Shown: positions 1 to 7,170, numbered from the stretch's first letter. The stretch: 11,974 nucleotides of DNA from an uncultured bacterium (GCA_903957405.1 CAJBPC010000148.1:1-11974); one strand, 5' to 3'. Program-made: numbers and translations. Notes: generated from the sequence alone by a model not told the origin.

Positions 1-1191
1 CCTTGCGGCACGCCCCATCCCCACTGCAACGGCGGCCGGTGTTGCCAATCCCATCGCACAAGGACATGCGATGACCAAAACGGCGATGCTGCGCATCAAT
101 CCTTCGGTGAAGTCGTTCAAGAAAAACCAGTTGGCCAGCAAGGTGACCAATGCGATGCCTATGACAGCGGGTACGAACACTGCGCTGATCCGGTCTGCGA
201 GCAGTTGTACTGGAGGCTTTTCACCCTGCGCTTTCCGCACCAGACGAAGGATGCCGGACAACACGGTATCGTCTCCAACGGCCGTGACCTGCGCTCTGAC
301 GGTTCCGGATTCGAGGATGCTCCCACCGATGAGGGTGTCTTTCTGCTGCCTGTGCACGGGCATGCTTTCGCCGCTGATGATTGCCTCATTCACATGTGCC
401 TCACCCCAAAGGATCTTACTGTCTATCGGCACCTGTTCGCCACTGCGGATCAGGACCAGGTCACCCACTTTCAACTGGGTGTTTTCCAGCGGGAAAATGA
501 CCTCCTGGTGCTGGTCGTCGAATGCGATCATGTTGGCCATCACCTTTTGCGACTTCAGCAAATCCTTCATTGCCCTTTGGGTGGAGGCCAGGGAAAAATC
601 TTCCAGGTAGTAACCGAGGAATACAAGTGTGATGATGGTGGCAGCGGTTTCGTAGAACATGTATTTTTCGCCTAATCCGAAAACGGTGCCGGTAAGGCTG
701 TAAACGAATGCGGCTGTCGCGCCCAGTGCAATGAGCACATTCATATTGGGGATGCCATTCCGGAGGCTGTTGATGGCACTTTTTCCGAAGAAAGACATGC
801 CTATGGCATATACGGGAAGGCAGATGGCCAATTGTATCCACGGCTCCATCAGGAAATGCATTTGCTCCGGCAGCCAGCGGTGAAGCAGGTGGAGAGCCAT
901 CAGAGAGGCCGTGAACGGCAAGGTGAATAGAAACCTGTTCAAGTGGTTTGACAGAAAAGGTCGTTTCACCAGGCCGGCGGCTTCCGATTGAGAGACCACA
1001 TGGTATCCTAGTGATTCGATGCCTTCTTTCAATTTTTCGGTATTGCCCTCTTCAATCAGTTCAAAGTGTACATCCCCGTCAATCGGATTGACCTTTATGT
1101 TTTTCAGACCTTCCTTTTGCAGATATTTATTGATGGTCAGTGCGCAGTTGGCACAGGTCATGCCTTCGACTTTCCATTGTATGGTTTCCAT
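1..1191 (-). CDS. copA: Copper-type P1B ATPase, C-terminal part cut off by window edge
   Basis: Cation-transporting P-type ATPase that would pump Cu(+), or a similar soft metal, out of the cytoplasm across the inner membrane. The first 397 residues are present and the reading frame stays open to base 1. One heavy-metal-associated domain occupies about residues 1-70, with the metal-binding motif GMTCANC (Cys13 and Cys16). Hydrophobic helices follow at about 85-200. The actuator domain carries SGES at 273-276, where most P-type ATPases have TGES. A further helix pair leads to the transmembrane metal-site motif CPC (376-378) in CPCAMGLATP. The phosphorylation domain (DKTGT) and the ATP-binding domain lie outside the window. 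The start at 1191 is the first ATG of the frame and places the HMA fold correctly at the N-terminus. The CPC motif and HMA domain favour Cu(I) over Zn/Cd/Pb, whose pumps also carry CPC but differ in their later helices, which cannot be seen here. The gene is divergent from tsaE. Confidence 0.93.
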   Translation of the reverse strand, partial: METIQWKVEGMTCANCALTINKYLQKEGLKNIKVNPIDGDVHFELIEEGNTEKLKEGIESLGYHVVSQSEAAGLVKRPFLSNHLNRFLFTLPFTASLMALHLLHRWLPEQMHFLMEPWIQLAICLPVYAIGMSFFGKSAINSLRNGIPNMNVLIALGATAAFVYSLTGTVFGLGEKYMFYETAATIITLVFLGYYLEDFSLASTQRAMKDLLKSQKVMANMIAFDDQHQEVIFPLENTQLKVGDLVLIRSGEQVPIDSKILWGEAHVNEAIISGESMPVHRQQKDTLIGGSILESGTVRAQVTAVGDDTVLSGILRLVRKAQGEKPPVQLLADRISAVFVPAVIGIALVTLLANWFFLNDFTEGLMRSIAVLVIACPCAMGLATPAAVAVGMGRAAR

Positions 1192-1195
1192 GGCT

Positions 1196-1203
1196 CAAAT
1201 TTA
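1196..1203 (-). promoter_or_regulatory. Candidate Bacteroidota -7 element upstream of the copper ATPase gene
   Basis: On the minus strand this reads TAAATTTG, a full match to the Bacteroidota -7 consensus TAnnTTTG. It ends only four bases before the ATG at 1191, so the transcript would begin at or next to the start codon and be leaderless or nearly so. No TTG-type -33 element is visible at the usual distance. An eight-base match with four fixed T/G positions in AT-rich DNA can occur by chance. Confidence 0.35.
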
Positions 1204-1277
1204 CCAAAGGACTGCCATAAGTGTTTCTTTGGTTTTTCAACATCTATGCAGCATGGATCATAAACACGGAATACCGA

Positions 1278-1285
1278 TATCTTTG
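1278..1285 (+). promoter_or_regulatory. Candidate Bacteroidota -7 element for the tsaE-ald operon
   Basis: The sequence is TATCTTTG, a full match to TAnnTTTG. It ends 12 bases before the tsaE ATG at 1298, which would give a leader of only a few bases. The same extended string GATATCTTTG occurs upstream of lpxC-fabZ on the other strand. A clear -33 TTG is not seen about 19-21 bases upstream. Confidence 0.5.
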
Positions 1286-1297
1286 TGCTTAATTGAT

Positions 1298-1732
1298 ATG
1301 GAATGGACATTCTCATTGGATGATATTGACGCCGTAGGGCTAGATTGGTGGAAGGTTGTGGGTGACCGCAAGGTCTTTGCCTTTCATGGATCTATGGGTG
1401 CGGGAAAAACAACTTTCATCCAGCATTTATGTCGTCTTGCGGGTGTGCGGGAAACGCTTGGCAGTCCGACTTTCTCTTTGGTGAATGAATACCATCCTGC
1501 AGGCAGGGGCGACCGAGTCATTTGGCATATGGATTTATACAGGCTGCGGGATGAGGCGGAGGCGATAGAAGCGGGCATGGAGGAGTATCTTTATACGGGT
1601 GATATCTGTATGGTGGAGTGGCCTGCGCGCGCGCCTGGCATATTCCCGACTGATACGGTGCATGTACATATAGAGGCATTGAATGAGGGCCTCCGCAGGG
1701 TGCGTATGCGGATGGAGGAGGACAAACCATAA
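1298..1732 (+). CDS. tsaE: tRNA threonylcarbamoyladenosine biosynthesis ATPase TsaE
   Basis: Cytoplasmic P-loop ATPase that works with TsaB and TsaD to place the threonylcarbamoyl group on A37 of ANN-decoding tRNAs (t6A); ATP hydrolysis by TsaE resets the TsaBD complex. The protein has 144 residues, close to the usual ~150. The Walker A loop is GSMGAGKTT (31-39). Downstream are the family signatures GSPTFSLVNEY, HMDLYRL and VEWP. The frame is open upstream to 1019, but that stretch is antisense to the copper ATPase. The ATG at 1298 puts the Walker loop at the usual distance from the N-terminus and directly follows a good -7 element. The alanine dehydrogenase gene follows after 22 bases on the same strand, so the two are very likely co-transcribed. 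No oddities were seen in the conserved motifs. Confidence 0.95.
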   Translation: MEWTFSLDDIDAVGLDWWKVVGDRKVFAFHGSMGAGKTTFIQHLCRLAGVRETLGSPTFSLVNEYHPAGRGDRVIWHMDLYRLRDEAEAIEAGMEEYLYTGDICMVEWPARAPGIFPTDTVHVHIEALNEGLRRVRMRMEEDKP

Positions 1733-1746
1733 CTTACGAATCAATC

Positions 1747-1751
1747 AGGAG
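1747..1751 (+). promoter_or_regulatory. Shine-Dalgarno-like site fixing the ald start
   Basis: AGGAG sits three bases before the ATG at 1755. Such a purine-rich site is uncommon in this window, where most genes lack a recognisable ribosome binding site. It supports the start at 1755 over the longer open frame, which would overlap tsaE. The spacing is shorter than the classical optimum. Confidence 0.5.
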
Positions 1752-1754
1752 AAA

Positions 1755-2969
1755 ATGTCTACCGGCAAGCCATACATCAGTACGTCATTCAGTTATGAAA
1801 CGATGGAAGAGACCCTGGACGTCCCTCCGCAATCGACTTCCCTGTTCATTGGCATTCCCAAGGAGGAGGCCTTCCAGGAGAACCGCATTGCAATCAGTCC
1901 GGAGGCGGCGGCGGTGCTGGTCAGTAACGGACACCGGGTGGTGGTGGAGCACAAGGCCGGTGAAGGGGCGCATTTTTCGGATAAGGATTACAGTGAGGCC
2001 GGAGCAAAGATCGCCTATGACAAGAAGGAGATCTTCAACTGCGACCTGCTGATCAAATCAGCCCCTGTGAGTGATCTGGAACTCGAGCTGTTGAAGCCGA
2101 ATCAGACGATCATATCTCCGATCCACTTACCTGTGATGCGCCAGCATATCCTGGAGCGGATGATGGAGAAGCGGATCACAGCACTTTCCTTTGAGAACCT
2201 CAAGGATGACTCTGGCCATAACCCGATCGTGCGGAGCATGAGTGAAATCGCCGGCAGCGCCGTGATGCTCATCGCCAGTCAGTATCTCGGCAGCACATCG
2301 ACAGGCAGGGGTGTTTTGCTCGGAGGTATCTCAGGAATTCCTCCGACGAAGGTCATCATCATTGGCGCCGGTATCGTCGGGGAATATGCAGCCCGAACGG
2401 CACTGGCCGTTGGTGCCAGCGTGAAGATCTTCGACAATAACGTGTACAAGCTCAAGCGGTTGCAGAACAACGTGGGTGCCCGGTTATGGACATCCGTCAT
2501 CGAGCCCAAGATCCTGGCAAAGCAGCTGAAGACCTGCGATGTGGCTGTCGGGGCGTTGTCATCTGCCGGAGGGCGTACGCCGATCGTAGTGACCGAGGAG
2601 ATGGTCTCCGTCATGCGACGGGGTAGCGTGATCGTGGATGTCAGCATCGATGGCGGTGGGTGTTTCGAGACTTCAGAAGTGACCAGTCATGAGCAGCCCG
2701 TGATCGTCAAATATGGTGTACAGCACTATTGCGTACCGAACATCCCTTCAGGATTCGCTCGTACCGCATCACAGGCCATCAGCAATGTACTCATGCCCTT
2801 GCTGCTTGAAATCGGCGATGAAGGGGGACTGGAGAAACTTGTCTGGCATAAGTTCAATATCCGCGCAGGAATCTACATGTTCAAGGGCGCCCTCACGAAT
2901 ATCCACCTCAGCCAGCGTTTCCAACTCAAATACACCGACCTGAATTTGCTCATCGCAAGTCAACGATGA
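1755..2969 (+). CDS. ald: Alanine dehydrogenase family protein (AlaDH/PNT), Bacteroidota-type with N-terminal extension
   Basis: Predicted NAD-dependent L-alanine dehydrogenase, interconverting L-alanine and pyruvate plus ammonia. The protein has 404 residues, longer than the typical ~370. The canonical start motif (GxPKE) appears only at residues 33-37 as GIPKE, so about 30 residues form an N-terminal extension. The candidate pyruvate-contacting Arg is R44. K101 in the KSAP segment and H124 in SPIHLP match the catalytic Lys and His positions of the family. The Rossmann fingerprint is IIIGAGIVGE (G204-x-G-x-x-G209). The segment VDVSIDGGGCFETS holds the conserved Asp, with Gly where most AlaDHs have Gln (IDQGG). 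PNIPSG is the C-terminal family motif. Proton-translocating transhydrogenase alpha subunits share the fold but usually form an operon with a beta subunit, which is absent here. The gene forms an operon with tsaE. Family membership is certain; the exact substrate is less so. Confidence 0.88.
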   Translation: MSTGKPYISTSFSYETMEETLDVPPQSTSLFIGIPKEEAFQENRIAISPEAAAVLVSNGHRVVVEHKAGEGAHFSDKDYSEAGAKIAYDKKEIFNCDLLIKSAPVSDLELELLKPNQTIISPIHLPVMRQHILERMMEKRITALSFENLKDDSGHNPIVRSMSEIAGSAVMLIASQYLGSTSTGRGVLLGGISGIPPTKVIIIGAGIVGEYAARTALAVGASVKIFDNNVYKLKRLQNNVGARLWTSVIEPKILAKQLKTCDVAVGALSSAGGRTPIVVTEEMVSVMRRGSVIVDVSIDGGGCFETSEVTSHEQPVIVKYGVQHYCVPNIPSGFARTASQAISNVLMPLLLEIGDEGGLEKLVWHKFNIRAGIYMFKGALTNIHLSQRFQLKYTDLNLLIASQR

Positions 2970-2989
2970 GGGGGTGATGTCTTAGTATT

Positions 2990-3025
2990 TTCGGAATCCG
3001 AAGCGGATATTTCAACGAAACCGCT
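2990..3025. terminator. Two small inverted repeats in the ald / ABC-ATPase convergent gap, possible weak terminator
   Basis: The 77-base gap between converging genes contains TTCGGA / TCCGAA (2990-2995 and 2997-3002; as RNA, a five-pair stem with a three-base loop) and AGCGG / CCGCT (3002-3006 and 3021-3025, loop of 14). Neither is followed by a clear T-run, so intrinsic termination is only a guess from position. Confidence 0.25.
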
Positions 3026-3046
3026 GGATGATTGCAGTTGACAGCA

Positions 3047-3670
3047 TTATAGTTTTTTCCATTCTTCCGGCCGGAGGATCTCATCGCAGAAGTCATACTC
3101 CACATCATAGTTGCTGCTGATGACCACCAGTCTATCTGCCGTGTGGGATTCCATGAGTTTGCGGTATAGTGTTATGCCGGTCTTGTCTAGGTTGGTACAA
3201 GGTTCGTCGAGCAGCAGGATGCTGGTATCTGAAAAGATGGCTTGCGCCAGTTTGAGGCGTTGTTTCATGCCGCTGCTGTAGTATCTGATCTGTTTTCCTG
3301 CGGCGGCTGCAAGGCCGGTTGCTTCAAGGATATCCGGCACTTTGAGCTCATCAATGAATGGTTTGAATGATGCATGGAATTGAAGGAACTCCTGTCCTGT
3401 CATTTCTTCTATAAGTTCGAGGTATGGTGCGCAGAACGAAAGGTTTTTGAATATCGAATCCGGGTCGATGGTTTTGCCATCATTCTTAGCGTCCACGAGG
3501 CCTTCGCTTGGCCTCAGGATACCACCGATCACCTGGAGGAGTGTTGATTTTCCGGAACCGTTTGGTCCGGTGATAGCGAATTTTCGGGAAGAGGATAGCT
3601 CCATATCCAGGTGTCTGAAGATCCACTCCCTGTTGAAGCGTTTTCCTGCATCAATCAGAGAGATCCTCAT
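3047..3670 (-). CDS. Stand-alone ABC-type ATPase, last gene of the lpx cluster
   Basis: Single ABC nucleotide-binding domain of 207 residues with no membrane segment. It resembles the short CcmA-like ATPases of exporters. Walker A is GPNGSGKST (35-43), the signature is YSSGMKQ (131-137), Walker B is SILLLDEP (150-157) and the D-loop is TNLD (159-162). Two usual elements are altered. The Q-loop position reads SFCAPYLEL (78-86) with no Gln, and the switch position after Walker B reads ISSNYDVE (184-191), with Asn where a catalytic His is expected. No permease gene is present in the window, so the partner must be encoded elsewhere or the protein is not a transporter part. The start at 3670 overlaps the end of lpxA by 20 bases, which implies co-transcription and probably translational coupling. 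A role in envelope or lipid transport is only suggested by the neighbours. Confidence 0.88.
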   Translation of the reverse strand: MRISLIDAGKRFNREWIFRHLDMELSSSRKFAITGPNGSGKSTLLQVIGGILRPSEGLVDAKNDGKTIDPDSIFKNLSFCAPYLELIEEMTGQEFLQFHASFKPFIDELKVPDILEATGLAAAAGKQIRYYSSGMKQRLKLAQAIFSDTSILLLDEPCTNLDKTGITLYRKLMESHTADRLVVISSNYDVEYDFCDEILRPEEWKKL

Positions 3671-4457
3671 CGAGGCTGTTTTTTGAGAAGCGTTTAATGA
3701 TTCCCCTGCCGCTTTCCCTTATGAAAGTCACGATCTCGTCGCGTTCATCTGTTACCGGAAATTCCTCTTCTATGTACTGTATCGCCTGGGTGGTGTTCAT
3801 GCCCTTGTTATAGATATGCCGGTAGATGTCCATGATGTGATTGACCTTATCTACGGTGAATCCTCTTCGTTTGAGTCCGACGGAGTTCACACCGGCATAG
3901 CTGAGCGGCTGCCTGCCTGCCTTGATGTATGGAGGCACATCCTTGCGCACCAGCGATCCTCCGGCGACGAATGAGTGCTGGCCGATATTCACGAACTGAT
4001 GTACCGCGCACATGCCTGCAAGGATGGCGTGATCCCCGATGGTCACATGTCCCGCCACCTGTGTGTTATTGCTCAGGATGCAGTAGTCCCCGATGATGCA
4101 GTCGTGAGCAATATGGGTATAGGCCATGATCAGGCAGTTCTTTCCGACCACGGTTTTTCTCCTGTCGCCGGTTCCCCTGTGAATGGTCACGAATTCCCGG
4201 ATCGTGGTATTGTCGCCGATTTCCACGGTCGTGTCTTCACCCTCGAATTTCAGGTCCTGCGGGATGGCACAGAGCACAGCACCCGGGAATACCCTGCAAT
4301 TTTTCCCGATTCTAGCACCTTCCATGATGGTGACGTTGCTGCCGATCCAGGTGCCTTCACCGATCTCGACATTCTGGTGAATCACCGTGAACGGGTCGAC
4401 TTTCACATTGGGTGCCAGCTTTGCGTTGGGATGGATATATGTGTGTGGATGGATCAT
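3651..4457 (-). CDS. lpxA: UDP-N-acetylglucosamine O-acyltransferase LpxA
   Basis: First enzyme of lipid A synthesis. It transfers a 3-hydroxyacyl chain from acyl carrier protein to the 3-OH of UDP-GlcNAc, as a cytoplasmic trimer. The protein has 268 residues (E. coli has 262). Left-handed beta-helix hexapeptide repeats run from about residue 2 to 185, followed by a helical C-terminal domain that begins near GLKRRGF. The segment THIAHDC holds H118, equivalent to the catalytic His125 of E. coli, and H115, equivalent to His122. The PQDLKF and TIHRGT motifs are also typical. By alignment to the region after AVHQF, the acyl-chain ruler position (Gly173 in E. coli) is still Gly, consistent with long acyl chains. 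The upstream gap to lpxC-fabZ is 122 bases and AT-rich, with no full TAnnTTTG match. The downstream ABC ATPase overlaps by 20 bases. Confidence 0.97.
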   Translation of the reverse strand: MIHPHTYIHPNAKLAPNVKVDPFTVIHQNVEIGEGTWIGSNVTIMEGARIGKNCRVFPGAVLCAIPQDLKFEGEDTTVEIGDNTTIREFVTIHRGTGDRRKTVVGKNCLIMAYTHIAHDCIIGDYCILSNNTQVAGHVTIGDHAILAGMCAVHQFVNIGQHSFVAGGSLVRKDVPPYIKAGRQPLSYAGVNSVGLKRRGFTVDKVNHIMDIYRHIYNKGMNTTQAIQYIEEEFPVTDERDEIVTFIRESGRGIIKRFSKNSLDEDLSD

Positions 4458-4579
4458 GTTGCCGGTTATTTATTAAACATCCCTTCTCAGGCATCCTGTT
4501 ATTAAAAAATGGTTTCAGTTAACGTGTTGAAGGTGCGGTATGTGAACGGTAAAACCGGAATTATAAATAAACCTAACCA

Positions 4580-5986
4580 TCAGCCTCTTTTTACGAGCTG
4601 TGCCATGAGTGTCGCCTCTGTCGCCACTTTATTGCCGATGTACACCATGCCGTGCATTTCACATAACCCGCGACGAATAGGCCCGACAAGCTCCATTTTC
4701 AGCAGCATGGTATCACCCGGAACCACTTTGTGTTTGAACTTGCAATTATCGATCTTCACGAAGTAGGTGTCGTATTCGCCGGGCGGCAGTGTATTGATTG
4801 CCAGGATGCCGCCTGTCTGAGCCAATGCTTCTATCTGGAGCACACCGGGCATGACCGGGTTGCCTGGGAAATGCCCGGCGAAGAATGGTTCATTGAACGT
4901 GACGTTCTTGAGTCCAACGATGTGCGTGTCTGTCAGTTCGATGATTTTGTCGACCAACAGGAAAGGATAGCGGTGTGGCAGTTTCTTTTCGATCTGCTGT
5001 GTCGTCATCACCGGCGGCTGGCTCGGGTCATAAACAGGAACATCTTTCACATGCTTGTTCTTCCGGATGTATTGTTTCACCATTTTTGCGAACTCCACGT
5101 TCGATTGGTGTCCGGGGCGGTTTGCGATGATGTGAGCCTTGATGGGATATCCTATTAGGGCGAGATCTCCGACGACATCGAGGAGCTTGTGCCTAGCAGG
5201 CTCATTTGGGAATCGAAGCTCCAGGTTATTAAGGTATCCTTCTGTTTTCACTTCAATCTTGTCCTTTCGGAAAGCTTTTGCGAGCCTCGCCATCTCTTCT
5301 GCAGTGACGGGTTTATCGACCACCACGATGGCGTTGTTGATATCTCCACCTTTGATGAGGTTATGTTCCAGCAGGGCTTCCAGCTCGTGGAGGAAGCAGA
5401 AAGTCCGGCAGGGAGCGATCTCCGATTTGAAATCCCTGATGCTTTTGAGTCCCGCATGTTGTGTTCCCAACACGGGGCTGTTGAAATCTATAAGTGTCGT
5501 GATTTTATATTCCGTGGCAGGCATTGCGACCAATTCCACCCGTTTCTCTTCGTTGTGGTAGGTTATGTTGGTGTCGATGGTGTACCAATTTTTTGCAGCG
5601 TCTTGTTCTTGCACACCGGTTTCCTCGATGATCTCCACAAATGGCTGGGAGCTTCCGTCTATGATGGGGATTTCGGGACCATTGATTTCGATGAGGCAAT
5701 TATCCACACCCATTCCGACAAGGGCGGCCATGACGTGTTCAATGGTGCTCACCTTTGCCCCATTGTCCTCGATGGTTGTACCCCTTGAGGTATCGGTCAC
5801 AAGGTCGCAATCGGCCTTCACGGTCGGCTGCCCCGGAAGGTCGATCCGTTTGAACTGTATGCCAAAGCCGGGATTCGCCGGATTCAGTGTCATGTCCACG
5901 TTGATGCCGGTGTGCAATCCGGTTCCGGATATGCTGATCGGGGTCTTTATTGTATGCTGCAGGTCTGGATTGAATCCTGGCTTCAT
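4580..5986 (-). CDS. lpxC-fabZ: Bifunctional LpxC deacetylase / FabZ dehydratase fusion
   Basis: Single 468-residue protein with two enzymes. Residues 1 to about 310 are LpxC, the zinc deacetylase that commits UDP-3-O-acyl-GlcNAc to lipid A. Its zinc ligands are H84 (in TIEHVMAAL), H266 and D270 (in RHKLLDVVGD), with E83 as candidate general base and H293 as the second catalytic His. Residues from about 325 to 468 are FabZ, the hot-dog fold 3-hydroxyacyl-ACP dehydratase of fatty acid elongation. It begins at LPHRYPFLLVD, with H372 (in FFAGHFPG) and E386 as its catalytic pair. The fusion is well known in Bacteroidota. It joins two activities that sit on either side of a branch point, since 3-hydroxyacyl-ACP feeds both lipid A and fatty acids. 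The start at 5986 gives a correct LpxC N-terminus and lies 22 bases after a TATCTTTG element, so transcription may also begin here inside the cluster. Confidence 0.97.
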   Translation of the reverse strand: MKPGFNPDLQHTIKTPISISGTGLHTGINVDMTLNPANPGFGIQFKRIDLPGQPTVKADCDLVTDTSRGTTIEDNGAKVSTIEHVMAALVGMGVDNCLIEINGPEIPIIDGSSQPFVEIIEETGVQEQDAAKNWYTIDTNITYHNEEKRVELVAMPATEYKITTLIDFNSPVLGTQHAGLKSIRDFKSEIAPCRTFCFLHELEALLEHNLIKGGDINNAIVVVDKPVTAEEMARLAKAFRKDKIEVKTEGYLNNLELRFPNEPARHKLLDVVGDLALIGYPIKAHIIANRPGHQSNVEFAKMVKQYIRKNKHVKDVPVYDPSQPPVMTTQQIEKKLPHRYPFLLVDKIIELTDTHIVGLKNVTFNEPFFAGHFPGNPVMPGVLQIEALAQTGGILAINTLPPGEYDTYFVKIDNCKFKHKVVPGDTMLLKMELVGPIRRGLCEMHGMVYIGNKVATEATLMAQLVKRG

Positions 5987-6008
5987 AGCCTTATGGAATT
6001 TTAGTTTG

Positions 6009-6016
6009 CAAAGATA
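6009..6016 (-). promoter_or_regulatory. Candidate Bacteroidota -7 element upstream of lpxC-fabZ
   Basis: The minus strand reads TATCTTTG within GATATCTTTG, a full match to TAnnTTTG and identical to the element before tsaE. It lies in the 137-base gap between lpxD and lpxC-fabZ, 22 bases before the ATG. It suggests an internal promoter in the lpx cluster. A -33 TTG at normal spacing is not evident. Confidence 0.5.
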
Positions 6017-6123
6017 TCTTTTTTCCCTGCTTTTGTATGGGATCGGTCTATCGTATGCAACATGTTTGTGAAGTGGTCGGAAAATTTCCCGCAGTTTGGC
6101 CAGCGATTCCTATGATTTCTTCA

Positions 6124-7170
6124 TTATACCCGTTCCGCCATGAACTGATGCACGAGCTTTTCCAGCTCCTGAATTCTTTTTTCCATTTCGGGGAGGTTCC
6201 TGTTGACGGCTTGTGCGCGCAACGCGGAAGTATATTCATACGCGGGGGTGCCTGTGACGGCGGAATTAGGCGTCTTGATGGATTTGCTGACGCCGCTCTG
6301 TGCGTTGATGCGGCTTCCGTCTGCAATGGTGATATGGCCTACGATACCCGCTTGCCCGCCTATCTGCACATGATTGCCGAGCTTGGTGCTGCCGCTGATG
6401 CCTGACTGCGCGGCAATCACCGTGTGCATGCCCACTTCCACGTTATGGGCAATTTGAATGAGGTTATCGAGTTTGGCACCAGAGCGGATAAGTGTTGATC
6501 CCATGGTTGCCCTGTCGATGCAGGCATTGGCGCCGATCTCGACATGATCTTCCACCACCACATTCCCTATCTGCGGGACTTTCCTGTAAGTGCCGTCTGC
6601 CTGTGGGGCAAATCCGAACCCGTCGCTGCCGATGACAGATCCGGCATGTACGACCACATGGCTTCCAATGATGCAATCGTGGCATATTTTAACACCGGGT
6701 TGGATGACGCTGTACGCGCCGATGGTTGCATTTTGGCCGACATATGCCTGCGGATGGATCTTAGCGTGGTCTCCAATGACGGCATTGTCGCCAATATAAG
6801 CGAAAGCACCTATGTACACGCTTTCACCGATCCGGGCGGTTTTAGAGATGTAGGAAGGTTGTTCGATTCCGGTAAGTTGTTGTGCGACCATTTTTTGATA
6901 GGCTGCCATGAGTCGGGCAAATGCGCTGTAGGCATCAGGTACTCGAATCAAAGCTCCGCGAATCTCTCCTTTTATTTGCTGCCCTTCATTGATGATGATC
7001 ACTGAAGCATCCGTCGTGTAGAGGTATTCCTCGTATTTTGGGTTGGCGAGGAAAGCCAATTGTCCTGAAACGGCCTCCTCGATCTTTGCGAAGGAGCTGA
7101 CAGATGCGGAACTATCCCCCTCCACATTTCCGTTTACAATGGCTGCGATCTGGGCGACGCTGAATTTCAT
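6124..7170 (-). CDS. lpxD: UDP-3-O-acylglucosamine N-acyltransferase LpxD
   Basis: Third step of lipid A synthesis: adds a 3-hydroxyacyl chain from ACP to the free 2-amino group made by LpxC, giving UDP-2,3-diacylglucosamine. The protein has 348 residues (E. coli has 341). Residues 1 to about 100 form the uridine-binding domain, with the family start FSVAQIAAIVNG and the segment LAFLANPKYEEYL. A long run of hexapeptide repeats (about 105-310) forms the beta-helix. The catalytic His is H242 in LIQIAHNVEVG, and GSDGFGFAP (181-189) is the usual acyl/ACP-side loop. A short charged helix at the C-terminus (NLPEMEKRIQELEKL) is normal for trimer packing. The gap to the HD gene upstream is 113 bases and the gap to lpxC-fabZ downstream is 137 bases. 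These are wide for one tight operon, though all genes share direction. Confidence 0.97.
   Translation of the reverse strand: MKFSVAQIAAIVNGNVEGDSSASVSSFAKIEEAVSGQLAFLANPKYEEYLYTTDASVIIINEGQQIKGEIRGALIRVPDAYSAFARLMAAYQKMVAQQLTGIEQPSYISKTARIGESVYIGAFAYIGDNAVIGDHAKIHPQAYVGQNATIGAYSVIQPGVKICHDCIIGSHVVVHAGSVIGSDGFGFAPQADGTYRKVPQIGNVVVEDHVEIGANACIDRATMGSTLIRSGAKLDNLIQIAHNVEVGMHTVIAAQSGISGSTKLGNHVQIGGQAGIVGHITIADGSRINAQSGVSKSIKTPNSAVTGTPAYEYTSALRAQAVNRNLPEMEKRIQELEKLVHQFMAERV

Noticed and set aside
71..841. Long open frames on the plus strand and in a second minus frame across 71-841
   Set aside because: They are shadows of the copper ATPase, whose frame on the minus strand is continuous and carries all expected motifs. 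Their composition is unlike any protein family I recognise.
1019..1297. Upstream extension of the tsaE frame giving a 237-residue protein
   Set aside because: The added 93 residues are antisense to the copper ATPase HMA domain and cross the promoter region. TsaE proteins normally begin close to the Walker A loop.
3975..4505. 176-residue plus-strand open frame across lpxA
   Set aside because: Antisense to the hexapeptide repeats of lpxA, whose periodic sequence tends to keep other frames open. No start context and no domain.
5189..5788. 199-residue plus-strand open frame across lpxC-fabZ
   Set aside because: Lies entirely antisense to the conserved LpxC zinc-binding half, with no family resemblance.
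3651..7170. Repeat-like periodicity in lpxA and lpxD, considered as a tandem DNA repeat
   Set aside because: It is the coding signature of hexapeptide beta-helix repeats. The DNA units are not conserved as nucleotides.
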